A DNA stretch of 64,000 nucleotides from NCBI GenBank assembly GCA_900312665.1, contig ONZQ02000004.1, positions 998,244 through 1,062,243 of the forward strand, given 5' to 3'. Below are positions 43,976 through 54,612 of the stretch, in pieces; the stretch's first letter is position 1, and every line of letters begins with the position of its first letter. The notes beneath the pieces were generated by a model that was not told the origin of the DNA, did no database searches, and saw only the letters and a list, made by a program, of their open reading frames with translations. The DNA comes from Cephalotrichum gorgonifer (taxonomy: Eukaryota; Ascomycota; Sordariomycetes; Microascales; Microascaceae). The position numbers and the translations under genes are program-made.

Positions 43976-46340
43976 ATGGCCGACACCTTTAACCCCGTCT
44001 CCCATGCCGGTAAGTGATGCCCCTGCTGCCAGACTCACCCCTGTTATTCCGAACTATTCCTCCCAATCACACCCACACCTGGCATGAGAGTACCACGAAT
44101 GCCGAGAGCTGACAGCGGAGCAATCCACTTAGATTCTCGGCCACAGAAGATGTCTATCACGTAACCAACCTCGGCCTGCATCCGAAAGGGGGAAGCGTGC
44201 CTAAGTCATATCTAACAGTCGTCGCTCACAGATGCGAGCGGTGCAAGCGCCTCAAGTCCCGATGTGACCGGCGTGCACCGTCCTGCAGGCGTTGCGAGGT
44301 CGCCGGGGCACCGTGCGAGTATCTCGGCCGGCGCAGACCGGGGTTCCCGGCCGGGTGCCGCCAGGTCCTGGAGGAAAAGATCAGTAAGCTTTGCACATTC
44401 CAATGACATCCCAATGTGCTTTGAGTTGATTTGAGCCTGGTCCCGCTGACCCTGGGGGTGGGGTTATCCCGTCCCAAATAGGTCTCCTCCAGGCGGAGGT
44501 CGACGTCCTGCGGGGCAAGCAGCAGGGGAACTGCTCGTCCGGGGCTGTACTAACACCGTCGTCGCCGTCGATCAGCGAGCCGGATGGCCACAACGGAACC
44601 TGTCGACCTCTCGAGGGCAGGCCGTCGCCCTTGGACCAAACCAAAGACGGGGGCGAAGGCGTGGTGGCTCCCCGGGCCGCCATCGAACAACCACCACTCT
44701 CAACCTTGCTGCGGACCAATAGAATCAAGGAACGCAAGCCCCCAGATGATCTCGTCGCCTCGTTGATCTCTCTTTTTTTCCTGCACATACACCCCTGGAT
44801 TCCCTTTCTCGATGCCCAACAGGTCTTGGGCGAGATGGGCCGGCTGGACGAGCCCCCGCTTCTCTGTCATGCCCTCTTCGGCATCTCCCTGCCCTTCTCC
44901 CTCGATTCTCGGCTCACGCAGTCCCTATGTGACTCCTTCTGGAAGTACACAAAGCGAAGAATCCTCTTCGAGGTCCTGGAAGAGCCCTCGTACGCCTCGC
45001 TGGAGGCTCTCGCCGTCCTCACCCTCGACCTGTCTGGCATGACCAATGGTCCGCAGGTATGGGGTGCCCTGGCTATCGCAGTCAGGCTCGCAGTGCAGCT
45101 GAAGACGCTCGACGGGCGGGTTCTGCGGACGTCACCGACAGAGGAGGGCAGTGAGGGTGAGGCCGAGCGGGAGGGCCCGGGGGGTAGTCCAACGCTCCAT
45201 GCGGCTCAGCTCCGCAGACGGAGGCTCTTCTGGGCCATTTACACGCTCGACTGCTACGTCTCAATCACGACGAGCCATCCGTCCGAGTTGGGGGAGCACC
45301 ACATCGCGCACTTCCTGCCGTCTAGGGATGCCACTTGGCCAGCAAACGGGGGAGATGCCGGGGCTGCGAGGTCCATCGCCGTGTTTGGTTATCATCTCAA
45401 ATTGATGGACATTTCAAGGGCGTTACATACTACATACTTCGAGTACGCCGCACTCTCCGGTGAGGACCAGTCGCAGGTGGCGCGTTGGTTGCAGAGAGTC
45501 GCAGACTGTTCCAGCGCCCTGACGGACTGGTTTCGGGAAATCCCGCAGGGCATGCAATACGTATACGATGACCGCCCCGATGGCCGGCGGGTAGGAGAGT
45601 CTAGACGCTGTGCTCCGCCCTCAGTCGCCATGGCGCACGCGTATTACCACTCGCTGGTGATATACCTGCACGGGCTCGTCGCTTTCCCTTCCCTGGCGGG
45701 AATCGGCTCTCACTCTCACCCGGAGGCATATCGATCGGCTAGCCGGGAGAAGTGTGCGTCGAGCGTCGAGAGTCTAGTCTCGATCGCCTCATCCGTGACT
45801 AAGAATAGCGTGGCCAAGCTCGGGTGGCCGTTCGCCTGGTCTCTCTGGGTTGCGGCTCGCCATATCCTAATAGCGCGGCATAACGGCTTCGCCTTCCCAG
45901 CGGAGAAATTTGACGCCCTCCTGAGGTGCCTCGAGTGGTCGGCGAGGTACTGGCAGATCGGCGGTAAATACTGGCGCCTACTCCGGCAGGCTGATGACGA
46001 ACAGAATAGCGGCAGCAGCGTCGGTGGTGATGCAGGGGTCCTCTGTTTCCTCCTGGATCAGCGGGTCGCGACGAGCGACCTCGAAGACCGGTTCCGGATC
46101 GACTCTTTCTTCAAGGAGGCGGTCGGTACCTCGGAGCCAATGTCCGTTTCGGGAGTCGATAGTCGCCTTAGTAGTAGTTTGCGGGTTAATCTCGAGACGG
46201 TCGAGACGGGAGATCTCGATGGCTTGCTTGCGCCGGATTTGTTTGGTCCTTCGGGCGACTCGTGGTTCTCTGGGCCGCTGAGCGCGTCCTCTGCTTATCA
46301 GCAGACGTATCCCGTGTACTATTGGGATGGAAGGAGTTGA
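43976..46340 (+). CDS. Zn2Cys6 transcription factor (sugar-cluster regulator candidate)
   Basis: Predicted nuclear regulator, 690 aa, in four exons: 43976-44009, 44133-44160, 44232-44383, 44482-46340. The short first exons give MADTFNPVSHADSRPQKMSIT and lead into the Zn cluster CERCKRLKSRCDRRAPSCRRCEVAGAPC (C-x2-C-x6-C, then C-x2-C-x6-C), followed by a short coiled-coil segment (LEEKISLLQAEVDVL). The C-terminal half is a fungal-specific regulator domain (DDLVASLISLFFLHIHPWIPFLD; LRRRRLFWAIYTLDCYVSITTSHPSEL). The first two exons are inferred from splice signals and phase; the common single-exon alternative starting with a GTG near 44197 would lack a normal ATG. It is divergent from the sugar transporter and converges with GH78, so it is the obvious candidate regulator of both. 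Confidence 0.85.
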
Positions 46341-46426
46341 GAATTTGCATTATAGAGGTCTATCCTTCTTGTCTATCAAATGCTACTGCTATGTACATGG
46401 ATACCCTGTCCAAGGTACGCACTAAT

Positions 46427-48952
46427 CTAAGTCCTCACTACAAACTCCAGGTCCATGGTACTATCCATCAGGCGAGCCGGTAGAGATGGCAGCTTGACTA
46501 TGACGGAAATCACTTCTGAGACCAGTCCCTCGAACTCTAGACAGACCTCTGTCGTACTTTCTGAAGTCGGCTTCCATGACACATGGGCGAGCAGATCTGG
46601 CCTGTCACCGTCCCGACGCAACGGCACCGTCACACGAAGCTCCTGATACAGCCCAACCCTCGGCTGGAACACAACCCCCGCCCAGCCAGGCTCCGCCGGC
46701 CGGATCCCGGCAACCTCAGCCATGAACTCGTACAACGGCACGCTGCCCCAGGCATGGCAGTCTGACCGCTGCGAGACACTATCCTCCTCCCAAGTCGTGA
46801 GGTTCAGAGCGAGCTGTGCTGCCCAAGGGTCCCAGAACCGATGGAACAGCTCCTCGTAGAGCCCGCCGCCGACCTCGCTCAGGGCCCTGAGGGTGTAGAA
46901 GGACATGGAGATTGACGCCGGCACGAACTTGGCCTTGACGTCTGAGGACGGCGCCAGGCAAGCTCGGAGGATGGCCCGCCCGCGCTCTGGGGACGCTTCC
47001 GCGCCGCTCAGAACAGCCCAGACCTGGTTGTGCTGGCTGTAATCGCCCCCTTCATCGGCCGAGCCCGCGAGACCGTCGGTGAAGAAGTGCCCGTCGAAGC
47101 AGTGCGTGTTGACGGCCCGCGTCACCTGTGCCGCGCGGGCCATGTACTCCTCCGCCAGGCCGGTCCTCCCGACCGCCCACATGACCTTCGCGGCCATCTT
47201 CAGCCCGTACGCGTACAGGCTGTTCGTGTAGGTCGACACGCCGGTCCGGGCAGCCGCGGGCGGAATTCCGTACGGCCTCCACTGCTCGGCCCAGTCGACG
47301 AAGTTCCAGATACCCGTCCTCGCGTCGAGGCGGACCAGGCACAGCTCCGGATCGACGAGTGAGTGGAAGTAGTTGAGCACGGCGTCCACGACGGGTACGA
47401 ACCCCCTCAGGAACGCGGCGTCCCCGAAGAAGGTGAAGTGGTCGCTCAGCATGCAGATCCAGTAGATGGAGAAGTGCGGGATGAACTGGGTGCTGTGGGA
47501 GGGCGCCCGGCTGGCCGTGAGCCCTACGCCGGCGGCGAAGGAGTTGTGGAGCTGCACTATGGCCTGCCTGGCCAGGCGGTCATCGCCCGAGACGTAGTAG
47601 GTGAAGAGCGCGGAGCTCCGCGTGTCCATGGCGTACTGGAGCTGCTCGTAGAAGGGACAGTCCTCGTAGCAGTCGTGCATGCAGTTATTCAGCGTCCGGA
47701 TACTCGTGGACCAGAGCCTGTTCGCGGTGTCCTCGGGCCCGCTCACTTCGAATCGCGCCGCCACGTCGAGGGGGTACTGGACCGTTGTGAGCTCGATCTG
47801 GCGCAGGACAAGCTCAGAGGGACCGACATCTATGCGGACTCTGGCGAAGCGAAAGGTTCGGAAGTGGAACGGGGCAAAGGTCTCCGTGTCGTCTGCAGCA
47901 GGATCGGGGTCGGGGTCGGGGCTGGGGTCTCCATCCCCCAAGTGATCCGCTCCCCGCCATCCTTGGAACTCGTAGATGTCTTCCGGGCCGAGGAGATTCT
48001 TGGAGGTGTCACGGCGGTTGCCTTTCCGCCTGAGGTACGGAACGAGCGCCGGGGTGTCCTCGTATGCCTCGGCGTACCTGACTCTAAACGTCCCTCCACC
48101 GCCGGCTGGGCGTGTGAAGCGGAAATAGACAAAGGCAGTCGTGTGATGGGGAACCTCAAGATCGAACTCGTGAGTTGTGTGCGGCGTGAGGCGTATTCCC
48201 GTCCGACTCTGCGCCCGCCCCTGCCTCTGCGCTTCAGAGTCGCCGACCAGGGTGGTCTCCCACTCGGCCAGGGGGACGTCGCTGTGGACGTTGTGTAGGG
48301 CCGAGATGTGTATTTGTCCCGTCCTGGATGGGGGAATCATGCGCCGAGACAGATTCCACGGTGCAGAGTTTCCAGTGGAGACGTCATACTCCAGTATCCG
48401 AGCGGGAACCCACGCCAACCCACCATGTTCGTCGCTCGCTCGTCTGACGGTCCGTTCGTATATGTGCAGGAACTCGTCCTCGGGTTCGTCCACCCTGAGA
48501 ATGGTCGACAGGTCGATGGCGGTCTCCCAAGCGGGGCCGCTCCGGAGATGTTCGTCCCAGGGGCTCTCCCGATCGCTGGCGGTAATCCTGAGTCCGCCGC
48601 TGGCCAGCCGCGGGAACGACTTAGCGTAGGAGGTTGCGTGGAAGAATCGCAGGACAGTGACCGACACGGCGTTCCTGCCAGGACGCAGGTACGGGCCAAT
48701 GTCGACCCTGTCGTAGAACCAGAGGCTGGCGTCGCCCTTGACCGGGCCGAACGCGACTAGTTCTCGGTTGACGTAGAGCTTGTAGCGGGTGTCGGCGGTG
48801 ATGTCTATCTCCAGCGACGAGGGGGGCGGGAGAACCTCGTCCACGACCAGGGTCTTCCTGAAGTGGACGAACATTCCCGCCGTGTCGGCTCGCTCCTCGG
48901 TGAAAGAGGGATGCCACATCCATGTCGTGTCAGTCTGAGGACTCGGTGACAT
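46427..48952 (-). CDS. GH78 alpha-L-rhamnosidase, probably intracellular
   Basis: Predicted inverting alpha-L-rhamnosidase, 841 aa, intronless. The N-terminal half contains beta-sandwich domains (FRKTLVVDEV, YKLYVNRELVAFGPVKGD, FFHATSYAKSFPRL). The six-hairpin barrel starts near residue 420 with NCMHDCYEDCPFYEQLQYAMDTR (Asn423 to Arg445 region), carrying the conserved acidic residues, and continues with DWAEQWRPYG and RSDCHAWGSVPLYEF. A C-terminal beta-sandwich closes the protein. There is no signal peptide at MSPSPQTDTTWMWHPSF, so it should act on an imported substrate. A short Pro/Asp repeat (SPDPDPDPAADD) interrupts the domain around residues 340-355. The frame extends 10 codons upstream; I chose the second Met because the family begins close to it. 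It converges with the Zn2Cys6 gene (86 bp gap) and diverges from GH79. Confidence 0.9.
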   Translation of the reverse strand: MSPSPQTDTTWMWHPSFTEERADTAGMFVHFRKTLVVDEVLPPPSSLEIDITADTRYKLYVNRELVAFGPVKGDASLWFYDRVDIGPYLRPGRNAVSVTVLRFFHATSYAKSFPRLASGGLRITASDRESPWDEHLRSGPAWETAIDLSTILRVDEPEDEFLHIYERTVRRASDEHGGLAWVPARILEYDVSTGNSAPWNLSRRMIPPSRTGQIHISALHNVHSDVPLAEWETTLVGDSEAQRQGRAQSRTGIRLTPHTTHEFDLEVPHHTTAFVYFRFTRPAGGGGTFRVRYAEAYEDTPALVPYLRRKGNRRDTSKNLLGPEDIYEFQGWRGADHLGDGDPSPDPDPDPAADDTETFAPFHFRTFRFARVRIDVGPSELVLRQIELTTVQYPLDVAARFEVSGPEDTANRLWSTSIRTLNNCMHDCYEDCPFYEQLQYAMDTRSSALFTYYVSGDDRLARQAIVQLHNSFAAGVGLTASRAPSHSTQFIPHFSIYWICMLSDHFTFFGDAAFLRGFVPVVDAVLNYFHSLVDPELCLVRLDARTGIWNFVDWAEQWRPYGIPPAAARTGVSTYTNSLYAYGLKMAAKVMWAVGRTGLAEEYMARAAQVTRAVNTHCFDGHFFTDGLAGSADEGGDYSQHNQVWAVLSGAEASPERGRAILRACLAPSSDVKAKFVPASISMSFYTLRALSEVGGGLYEELFHRFWDPWAAQLALNLTTWEEDSVSQRSDCHAWGSVPLYEFMAEVAGIRPAEPGWAGVVFQPRVGLYQELRVTVPLRRDGDRPDLLAHVSWKPTSESTTEVCLEFEGLVSEVISVIVKLPSLPARLMDSTMDLEFVVRT

Positions 48953-49806
48953 CGCAAGGTACAAGCGAGTACAAGGTCCCAATGAAGAATGAGGAAATTG
49001 CCGTGGCGTACTCTCGTGGTCCCTCGCACTAATGCTCTCGCACGAATAGAGAGCCGTTCACATATGAGTGAGTTTGTGAGAAAATCACCTTTACCACTTA
49101 TAACTAGTAACTTGTGCAGGCAGCTCAGCCTATCAATGCCCGGTCTCGTTGTAGATGAGACGGGTGGAGACAAATGAAGGCCGGTGTATGTTACGCCGGC
49201 CGGACCACGTTATTCCCGGCCGGTCCGGCGCTTGGTTTCCGAGCCTTCGTTTAAATACGGGTATTTGAATTTCAGTGCCTGGACTCGTATTTATACGAGA
49301 ACGAGTATACAATACGAACGACGCAGTGTTTCCTGGGGTCTCCGCATTTCCCCCCGCACGCTACTACTACTCCCCGGAATCCACAGCCCGGGACATGGGA
49401 CCCCGGCTAAGAGGTCCGCTTGCTCGGACTTAGACGAAGTCGTCCATAGTCATGGCGGGAACTTCGCGGTCATCTAAACCGAGCCCACTCCAATTCGTGC
49501 CGAGACGGGATTAGTGGACTAATACGGACCACTCGTAAGGAACGTGGTCGGCCAAGGCATATACCTCCACGCCGGAGCAGGGACGAGTTGCATCGCACGC
49601 CCGGCTACTTACGAGTAGAGCCACGAGTAGACTCCGGTAAGTTGGCGCGCGCCCCATATTGATGGTTGGCGACGGTATAAGAACTATATATATATAGAGA
49701 GAGCCTGAGATTTCGTCGCTTAGACCAGTCACTCTTAAGGACTCATCTACTCTATCCTTGTCTCTTTCGAGGAACTACGAACATACACGCCAAAAACGTC
49801 GACAGA
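48953..49806. promoter_or_regulatory. Divergent promoter of GH78 and GH79 with GC-rich inverted repeat
   Basis: An 854-bp intergenic region between divergent glycosidase genes. It holds an inverted repeat GCCGGACC (49199-49206) and GGTCCGGC (49222-49229) with a 15-bp spacer, rich in the CGG/CCG triplets bound by Zn2Cys6 regulators. A TATATATATA run near 49686-49695 is a plausible GH79 core promoter. Confidence 0.55.
49199..49229. repeat. 8-bp inverted repeat, candidate Zn2Cys6 operator
   Basis: Perfect 8-bp arms GCCGGACC and GGTCCGGC, 15-bp spacer. Adjacent CCGG units extend the symmetry partly. It lies midway between GH78 and GH79. Confidence 0.6.
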
Positions 49807-51960
49807 ATGCCCAATATGTTAAAGTATCATCTATCCTTTGGCCTGGGCATGGGTCTCGCCTCGCATGCTGCCGCCTCTGCCGTAACCTATCCTGTTCCGG
49901 CCACAGTTCCCACGTCAGCCGTCGAGCTGGACCCTTATCCGATCGGACCCTCGTAAGCGGACGCTAGCTCCAGCGATTCCAACACAACAGCACAAGAGAA
50001 CTGAACTGACGAGTATCCCAGCTTCGAGTTCTTCATGTGGCCGTCGTACATGACGAACATCAGCCTGACTCTTCCATGCCTCAGCCGGTTCTCAGAACTC
50101 TACGGAAAGACCGCACCCATTCGCATCGGAGGCACCACGCAAGACAGAGCAACCTACGATCCTGACCTCGATGCATATGTCTCCTATCACGTCGACGACC
50201 CGCTGGAGGCTCCTATGACGCTGACATACGGCCCTAAGTACTTTGACTTGATCCGTAAGCTGCAAGCGTATCCTTCGAGGCCATCCATGTAAATGGTGAC
50301 ACTGACGATGATACTGCCATAGCCGGATTTGGGGCCAAGACTATGCTCGGTAGGTCCGGGCGCCGTGTTACATCCCCATGCAAACCGGGAGCACCTACTC
50401 ACTCGCCGTCGGTGCCACAGGCTTTAACCGCGGCGACAACAATCGGACCAACACCTTCCAGGCCGCCCTGGCCGCCAAGTCCAAGGCCCTCGACTACCTA
50501 GATCTCATCGAACTAGGAAACGAACCGGACCGTGAGTCGCCCACAAAGCCTAGTGTCATGTCCTCCAGCCCAACCCCTATTTAACCTGGTTCCATCTTTT
50601 TTAGTCTACTACTACTACTGGGGCAAACCGGTCGCCGTGGCTCCTTGGAACGAAACCCAGGAGGGTGCCGACGCGGCGGACTGGGCCCAGGACTTCCTAG
50701 ACACCTGGGGCACGCCGTCGCCGATCCTCTCCGGCGGCGGCTACGCGCTGCCTGGCGACGTGATGCCTGACATGCCGAGCTGGCCTAACCTCAAGTACCT
50801 CATCACCGAGGCATACAACGAGTCCGTCAAGGCCGGGACAAAGGCGTACTGCGGCCACTTGTACGCTCTCTCGAACTCCACCGTCATGGCTGAGGAGATG
50901 AACCACAGTAAGACGGTGTCGGATCTGTCGCACTTCCCGGAGTACGTTGCCCTATCGGCTGCGGAGGGCCGGAAATACATCCTAGGTATGTTAGTCGTGG
51001 ACAGGCTATACAAGTTGAAGGAGAGCGGCATTGCTTCCCCCGTCCCCCCCTTTTCAGGTCGTCACAGACGCTATGCACCATAACTCATAGAGTCCTGAAA
51101 GCTAGACTAACATGGGACCACCGAGCCCGTTCGTAGGTGAAACCGGCTTCCACGGTCTCGACGACCCCATGGACGCAAAGTTCGGCGGCGCCCTCCAAGT
51201 CATAGACAAGACCCTGTGGGCGATGTCCATCGGAATCCAGCGCCTCTACTATCACCAGGGCACCATCAACCAAGGTAACGCGGGCACCGGCCCCCTCCTA
51301 TCACTCTTTCACATTCTCCATACCATCAGCTAAGCAGACATTCAAAGCATTCTTCAACTGGTGGTCGAGCTCCCAGGTCGAACTCCCCTTCTACGGGAGC
51401 TACATGGCCGCCCTCGCCCTCCACGACGGGGACCACATCGTCGCGACCGACCCCGGTACCGGCCCTTACGCCCAGTACGTCATCTACAGATGTGGGAAGC
51501 CCCTCAAGGCAATCCTCATCAACACCGACTACTACTCCGGGACCGGCGAGCGGGGCGAGACGACCTTCACTCTGACGGGTCTCAAGAAGGGGCTCCCGGC
51601 CCTGAAGGCTCTGCGGATGACTGCGCCCTCGAGCGAGGTTAACGCCAGCTCGGCGAGCTCGGATCCAGCGCAGGCTGCTACTATTGGAGGTAAGTGAGCA
51701 AGCACCAAGGATCAGCTGTACCTCACCCGACCTTGGAGCGACGCGGGACCGGACCCCGGCTAGCTTTCTCACTTGAAAAGGAAAAATAGAAAAGAATAAC
51801 GGTAGACTAACAGCTTTTTCACCACAATCCCACAGGCCAAGTCTTCGACAATGAGAACTGTAATCTTGTCGGGGAGCAGGACTTAGAGCAGGTCAAGGTA
51901 GTCGGCGGCAGGGCCACGTTCGTAGTGGCGGCATCGGAAGCACTGCTGGTGTATCTTTGA
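49807..51960 (+). CDS. Secreted GH79 beta-glucuronidase-like protein
   Basis: Predicted secreted retaining glycosidase, 506 aa, in eight exons: 49807-49952, 50022-50254, 50323-50349, 50421-50531, 50605-50985, 51137-51274, 51330-51689, 51836-51960. A signal peptide is likely (MPNMLKYHLSFGLGMGLASHAAASA). The barrel shows IRIGGTTQDRATYDP, FGAKTMLGFNRGDNN, the acid/base Glu170 in IELGNEPD, YYYWGKPVAVAPWNETQEGADAADWA, and the nucleophile Glu301 in LGETGFHGLDDP. A C-terminal beta domain (GPYAQYVIYRCGKPLKAILINTDYY) follows. This is the fungal GH79 layout; characterised fungal members cut beta-linked glucuronic or 4-O-methyl-glucuronic acid from arabinogalactan side chains. Exon 3 is only 27 nt and is placed by phase. 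The exon 6/7 acceptor (51329 versus 51335) is the least certain joint. Confidence 0.85.
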
Positions 51961-52417
51961 GGCCCACGAGATCCAAGACCCGAGACCCGAGACCTGAGAT
52001 CTGATATGAATAATATCAGGCTTGAACAGCATTGTCTCTTTGAGCATTGGCTTCTGGAGTGGTAGCAGAGATATGTTGTCACTTGCGGAAGCGTAATGCA
52101 GGACGCTGTCCCCCCCTTCCCATTTTCACTTTTTTCCTTTCTTGTGAGATATCTTCCTGAGATAGATCTTCTGTCAATTAGAACTTGTAGAAAGGGTGAG
52201 AGGGGAGAGGGGGGGAAGCTATAACTAGCTGAGGCCACGTTTTAGAAAGAGACATTCTCGCGTTCATCCTCGACTTATACAAGCGCATCTTCCACCCATT
52301 GAACAACTGACTCATGAGTAGAAAGCATATATGTATATAGATAGCATTGAACATTTTACAAAAACGACAGGAAATCCATCCATCCCACCTTCCATTTTCC
52401 ATTCTTGCACACACATA
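51961..52417. other. Convergent 3' region
   Basis: 3' flanks of the GH79 gene and the dehydrogenase-like gene. No coding feature seen. Confidence 0.6.
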
Positions 52418-53766
52418 TCACGCCTGATTCGAAGCCGCCGACCCCCCACCAGCTGGCGACCCCTTCATGCTCCCCTCCTTCTCGGGCTCGTGCGGGTCAA
52501 TATCGACCGACAACGTCGCCTCCACAAAGTCCTCCAGCTCCTCCGTCACGGTGCGCAGCTTGTCCCTGACGGCTATGCTCCCCTCGAAGCCGACGATGTG
52601 CCTCGCGGGGGGGTTCTCGTGGCCCCCGATGGCGGTGAGGGCGTGGACAGTCTCCAGCACGAGCTTGTCAATGGTCGAGGGCGCGAGCTTGGCGTATCGG
52701 ATCTGGACGTCGGTCTCGGACTGCTCGATCTCCGTCTCGGGGTCCGCGTTGAGGACGTTGGTGAGCATCTCGCGGATGCTCGGCGCCGGGTTGACCTCGT
52801 TCTCGGGCGGGGGCACGTAGGGCGTGAAGACCATCCTGTTCGTGAGGGTCTGGATCTCCTTGTTCGGCTGCACGATGGTGACCTTTATGTTGAAGGGCGC
52901 GATCTCGTAGGCGAGGGAGTCGCAGTAGCCCTCGAGGGCCCAGGTGGCGGCCGTGTATATGGGCATGCCCGGGGTGCCGATGTGGCCGCCTATGCTCGAG
53001 AGGATCATGATGTGGCCCGTGTGCTGCTCCCTGAGCGTCGGCAGCGTCGCCTTGATAAAGTTGATCTGCGAGAAGAAGATGGTCTCGAACTGGTCGCGCA
53101 CAAAGTTCTGCGTGACGGGCGTAGTCGACATCTCTTCCACAGTGCCGATGATGGCTGTGTTTTCCCCATTGGGTGAGCCTCACATTCCTATGTGTCTTGG
53201 TTGCCCCATCCCTCTCTACTACATTTTAAAGGGGCGAGGGGGAAGGGGGGGAGGAGACGTGTTGTGACATACCATCCGACCGACAGCAGAGAAGAATATC
53301 AACCCTCCCGAAGAACTGCACCGCCTCCGCGACGGCGGCGCTGCACTGGCCCATGACCTTCCCATCACAGCGCACGCCCCTCAGGCGATCCTTCCAGCCC
53401 TCCCTGTCCTTCCGCCCGCTCTTGCACTCGTCCACGAGCGCGCGAAACTCGGCGCTGCGGCCCTCGTGCTCGATCTCATGCGGGGCTAGGCAGGCGACCA
53501 CGTAGTCGCCGTGCGCGAGCAGGAGGCGGATTAGGCGGATCTGGAGCGGCGAGAGGGCCGAGGTCAGGAGCCAGGTGCGGGGTGAGTTGTGTGTTGCTTG
53601 GAGAGCGCTGTTAGCAGATGTATACGGGCGGCCCTTATCCCGGGGATAAGAGAAAGATGATTATGAAGTTGAGAGGGAGGCTAGGTAGTTCCTTACGGAA
53701 TGAAGGTCCGGGTATGGATTGCGCTGTTCTCGGCGGTCCGGACTCTGATGCTTTTCGCTCCGCCAT
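52418..53766 (-). CDS. Degenerate short-chain dehydrogenase-like protein
   Basis: Rossmann-fold protein of the SDR superfamily, 376 aa in the model. Exons 53697-53766, 53273-53596, 52418-53154; exon 1 and its start are tentative (inferred from a GTAAGG donor and a CTAAC branch with a CCAAG acceptor). The fold is visible from PRTWLLTSALSPLQIRLIRLLLAHGDYVVA, FFGRVDILL, FIKATLPTLREQHTGHIMILSSIGGHIGTPGMPIYTAATWALEGYCDSLAYEIAPFNIKVTIVQP. Key motifs are broken: the TGxxxGxG cofactor loop reads TSALSPLQ, NNAG is absent (LLCCRSD), and YxxxK reads YTAAT (around 52955), losing the catalytic Lys. Yet the frame is intact and the fold is well kept, so it is probably a selected non-catalytic protein rather than a pseudogene. 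A Ser/Gly-rich, acidic C-terminus is appended. Function unknown. Confidence 0.7.
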
Positions 53767-54612
53767 TGCGGTGGGTGAGTGTGAGTGTGAGTGTGGATGT
53801 GAGAGGTGACGAGTGGGAATTATTGACACGATAAGTACGATAAGTATTCCGTGGGATGAATTACATATATTTCCCGCTATAATTTGGGCTTCATCTCGAG
53901 GCTTTGAGTCGTTGCTTAACACCGATGCATCATGAGTGGGGTGGATGCGGATGCGGATGCGGATGCGGATGTGTATGAGGAGGGTACAAGTGAAGTCAGA
54001 GGTGCCGAAGGCTCGAGGTGGGGCTTGACGTCGACCGACGCCCGGTACGTATCACTCGCATGGATCAAGCCTCAGCTAGAGTGACTCGGACCAAGCGCCC
54101 AGTTAGCCTGGGTTTTGGGCGCAAGGCTATCTACTATAGACTAGAATTTTTATAAAGTCTAGCTTGATAACGCACCATTATAACTATTGTATTAAAAACA
54201 CTTAGATTTCAATATTTTGGCCTGGAAAGCGGCAATTTCCTACGGCGAAGAGCACGCCTATGCAATCATCGGTTAAGCGTCGAGTCTAGTACGAGGAAAT
54301 CCAACATACGGGGTTATGCGCATTCGCAGACACCTTTATACAACTTGCGACAGCAGTAACAACAGCAATAAGTCTAGCCCAACATAGACATCTCGGCATT
54401 ATGTACTCAACTATCCATTCTGGGATATCAACAATTTCACGGTAAATTCCAAGCAGCACCAACCTAATCCCCGTCCCTCCCATCAACAGCACCATCCAAG
54501 CCACCAAGGGACACAAGAGAAAAAACGAGCATCCAACAGACTTGTATATAAACTCCTTCAAAACGGAACCCTCCCTTCCAGACAAGGCGCGTAGCTGAGA
54601 TCAAGAAGTCGC
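53767..54612. other. Intergenic with hexamer repeats
   Basis: Promoter of the dehydrogenase-like gene and 3' flank of the monosaccharide transporter. GTGAGT-type repeats occur near 53773-53800 and a GGATGC run at 53943-53971. No gene is supported. Confidence 0.5.
53943..53971. repeat. (GGATGC)n microsatellite
   Basis: Four full GGATGC units plus a partial fifth in tandem, about 180 bp upstream of the dehydrogenase-like gene start. Confidence 0.85.

Noticed and set aside
44197..44406. Zn2Cys6 gene starting at a GTG near 44197
   Set aside because: A non-ATG start is unneeded; upstream exons at 43976 and 44133 give an ATG and join in phase to the zinc cluster.
47363..48298. 311-codon plus-strand frame opposite GH78
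   Set aside because: Antisense shadow; the minus strand encodes an intact glycosidase.
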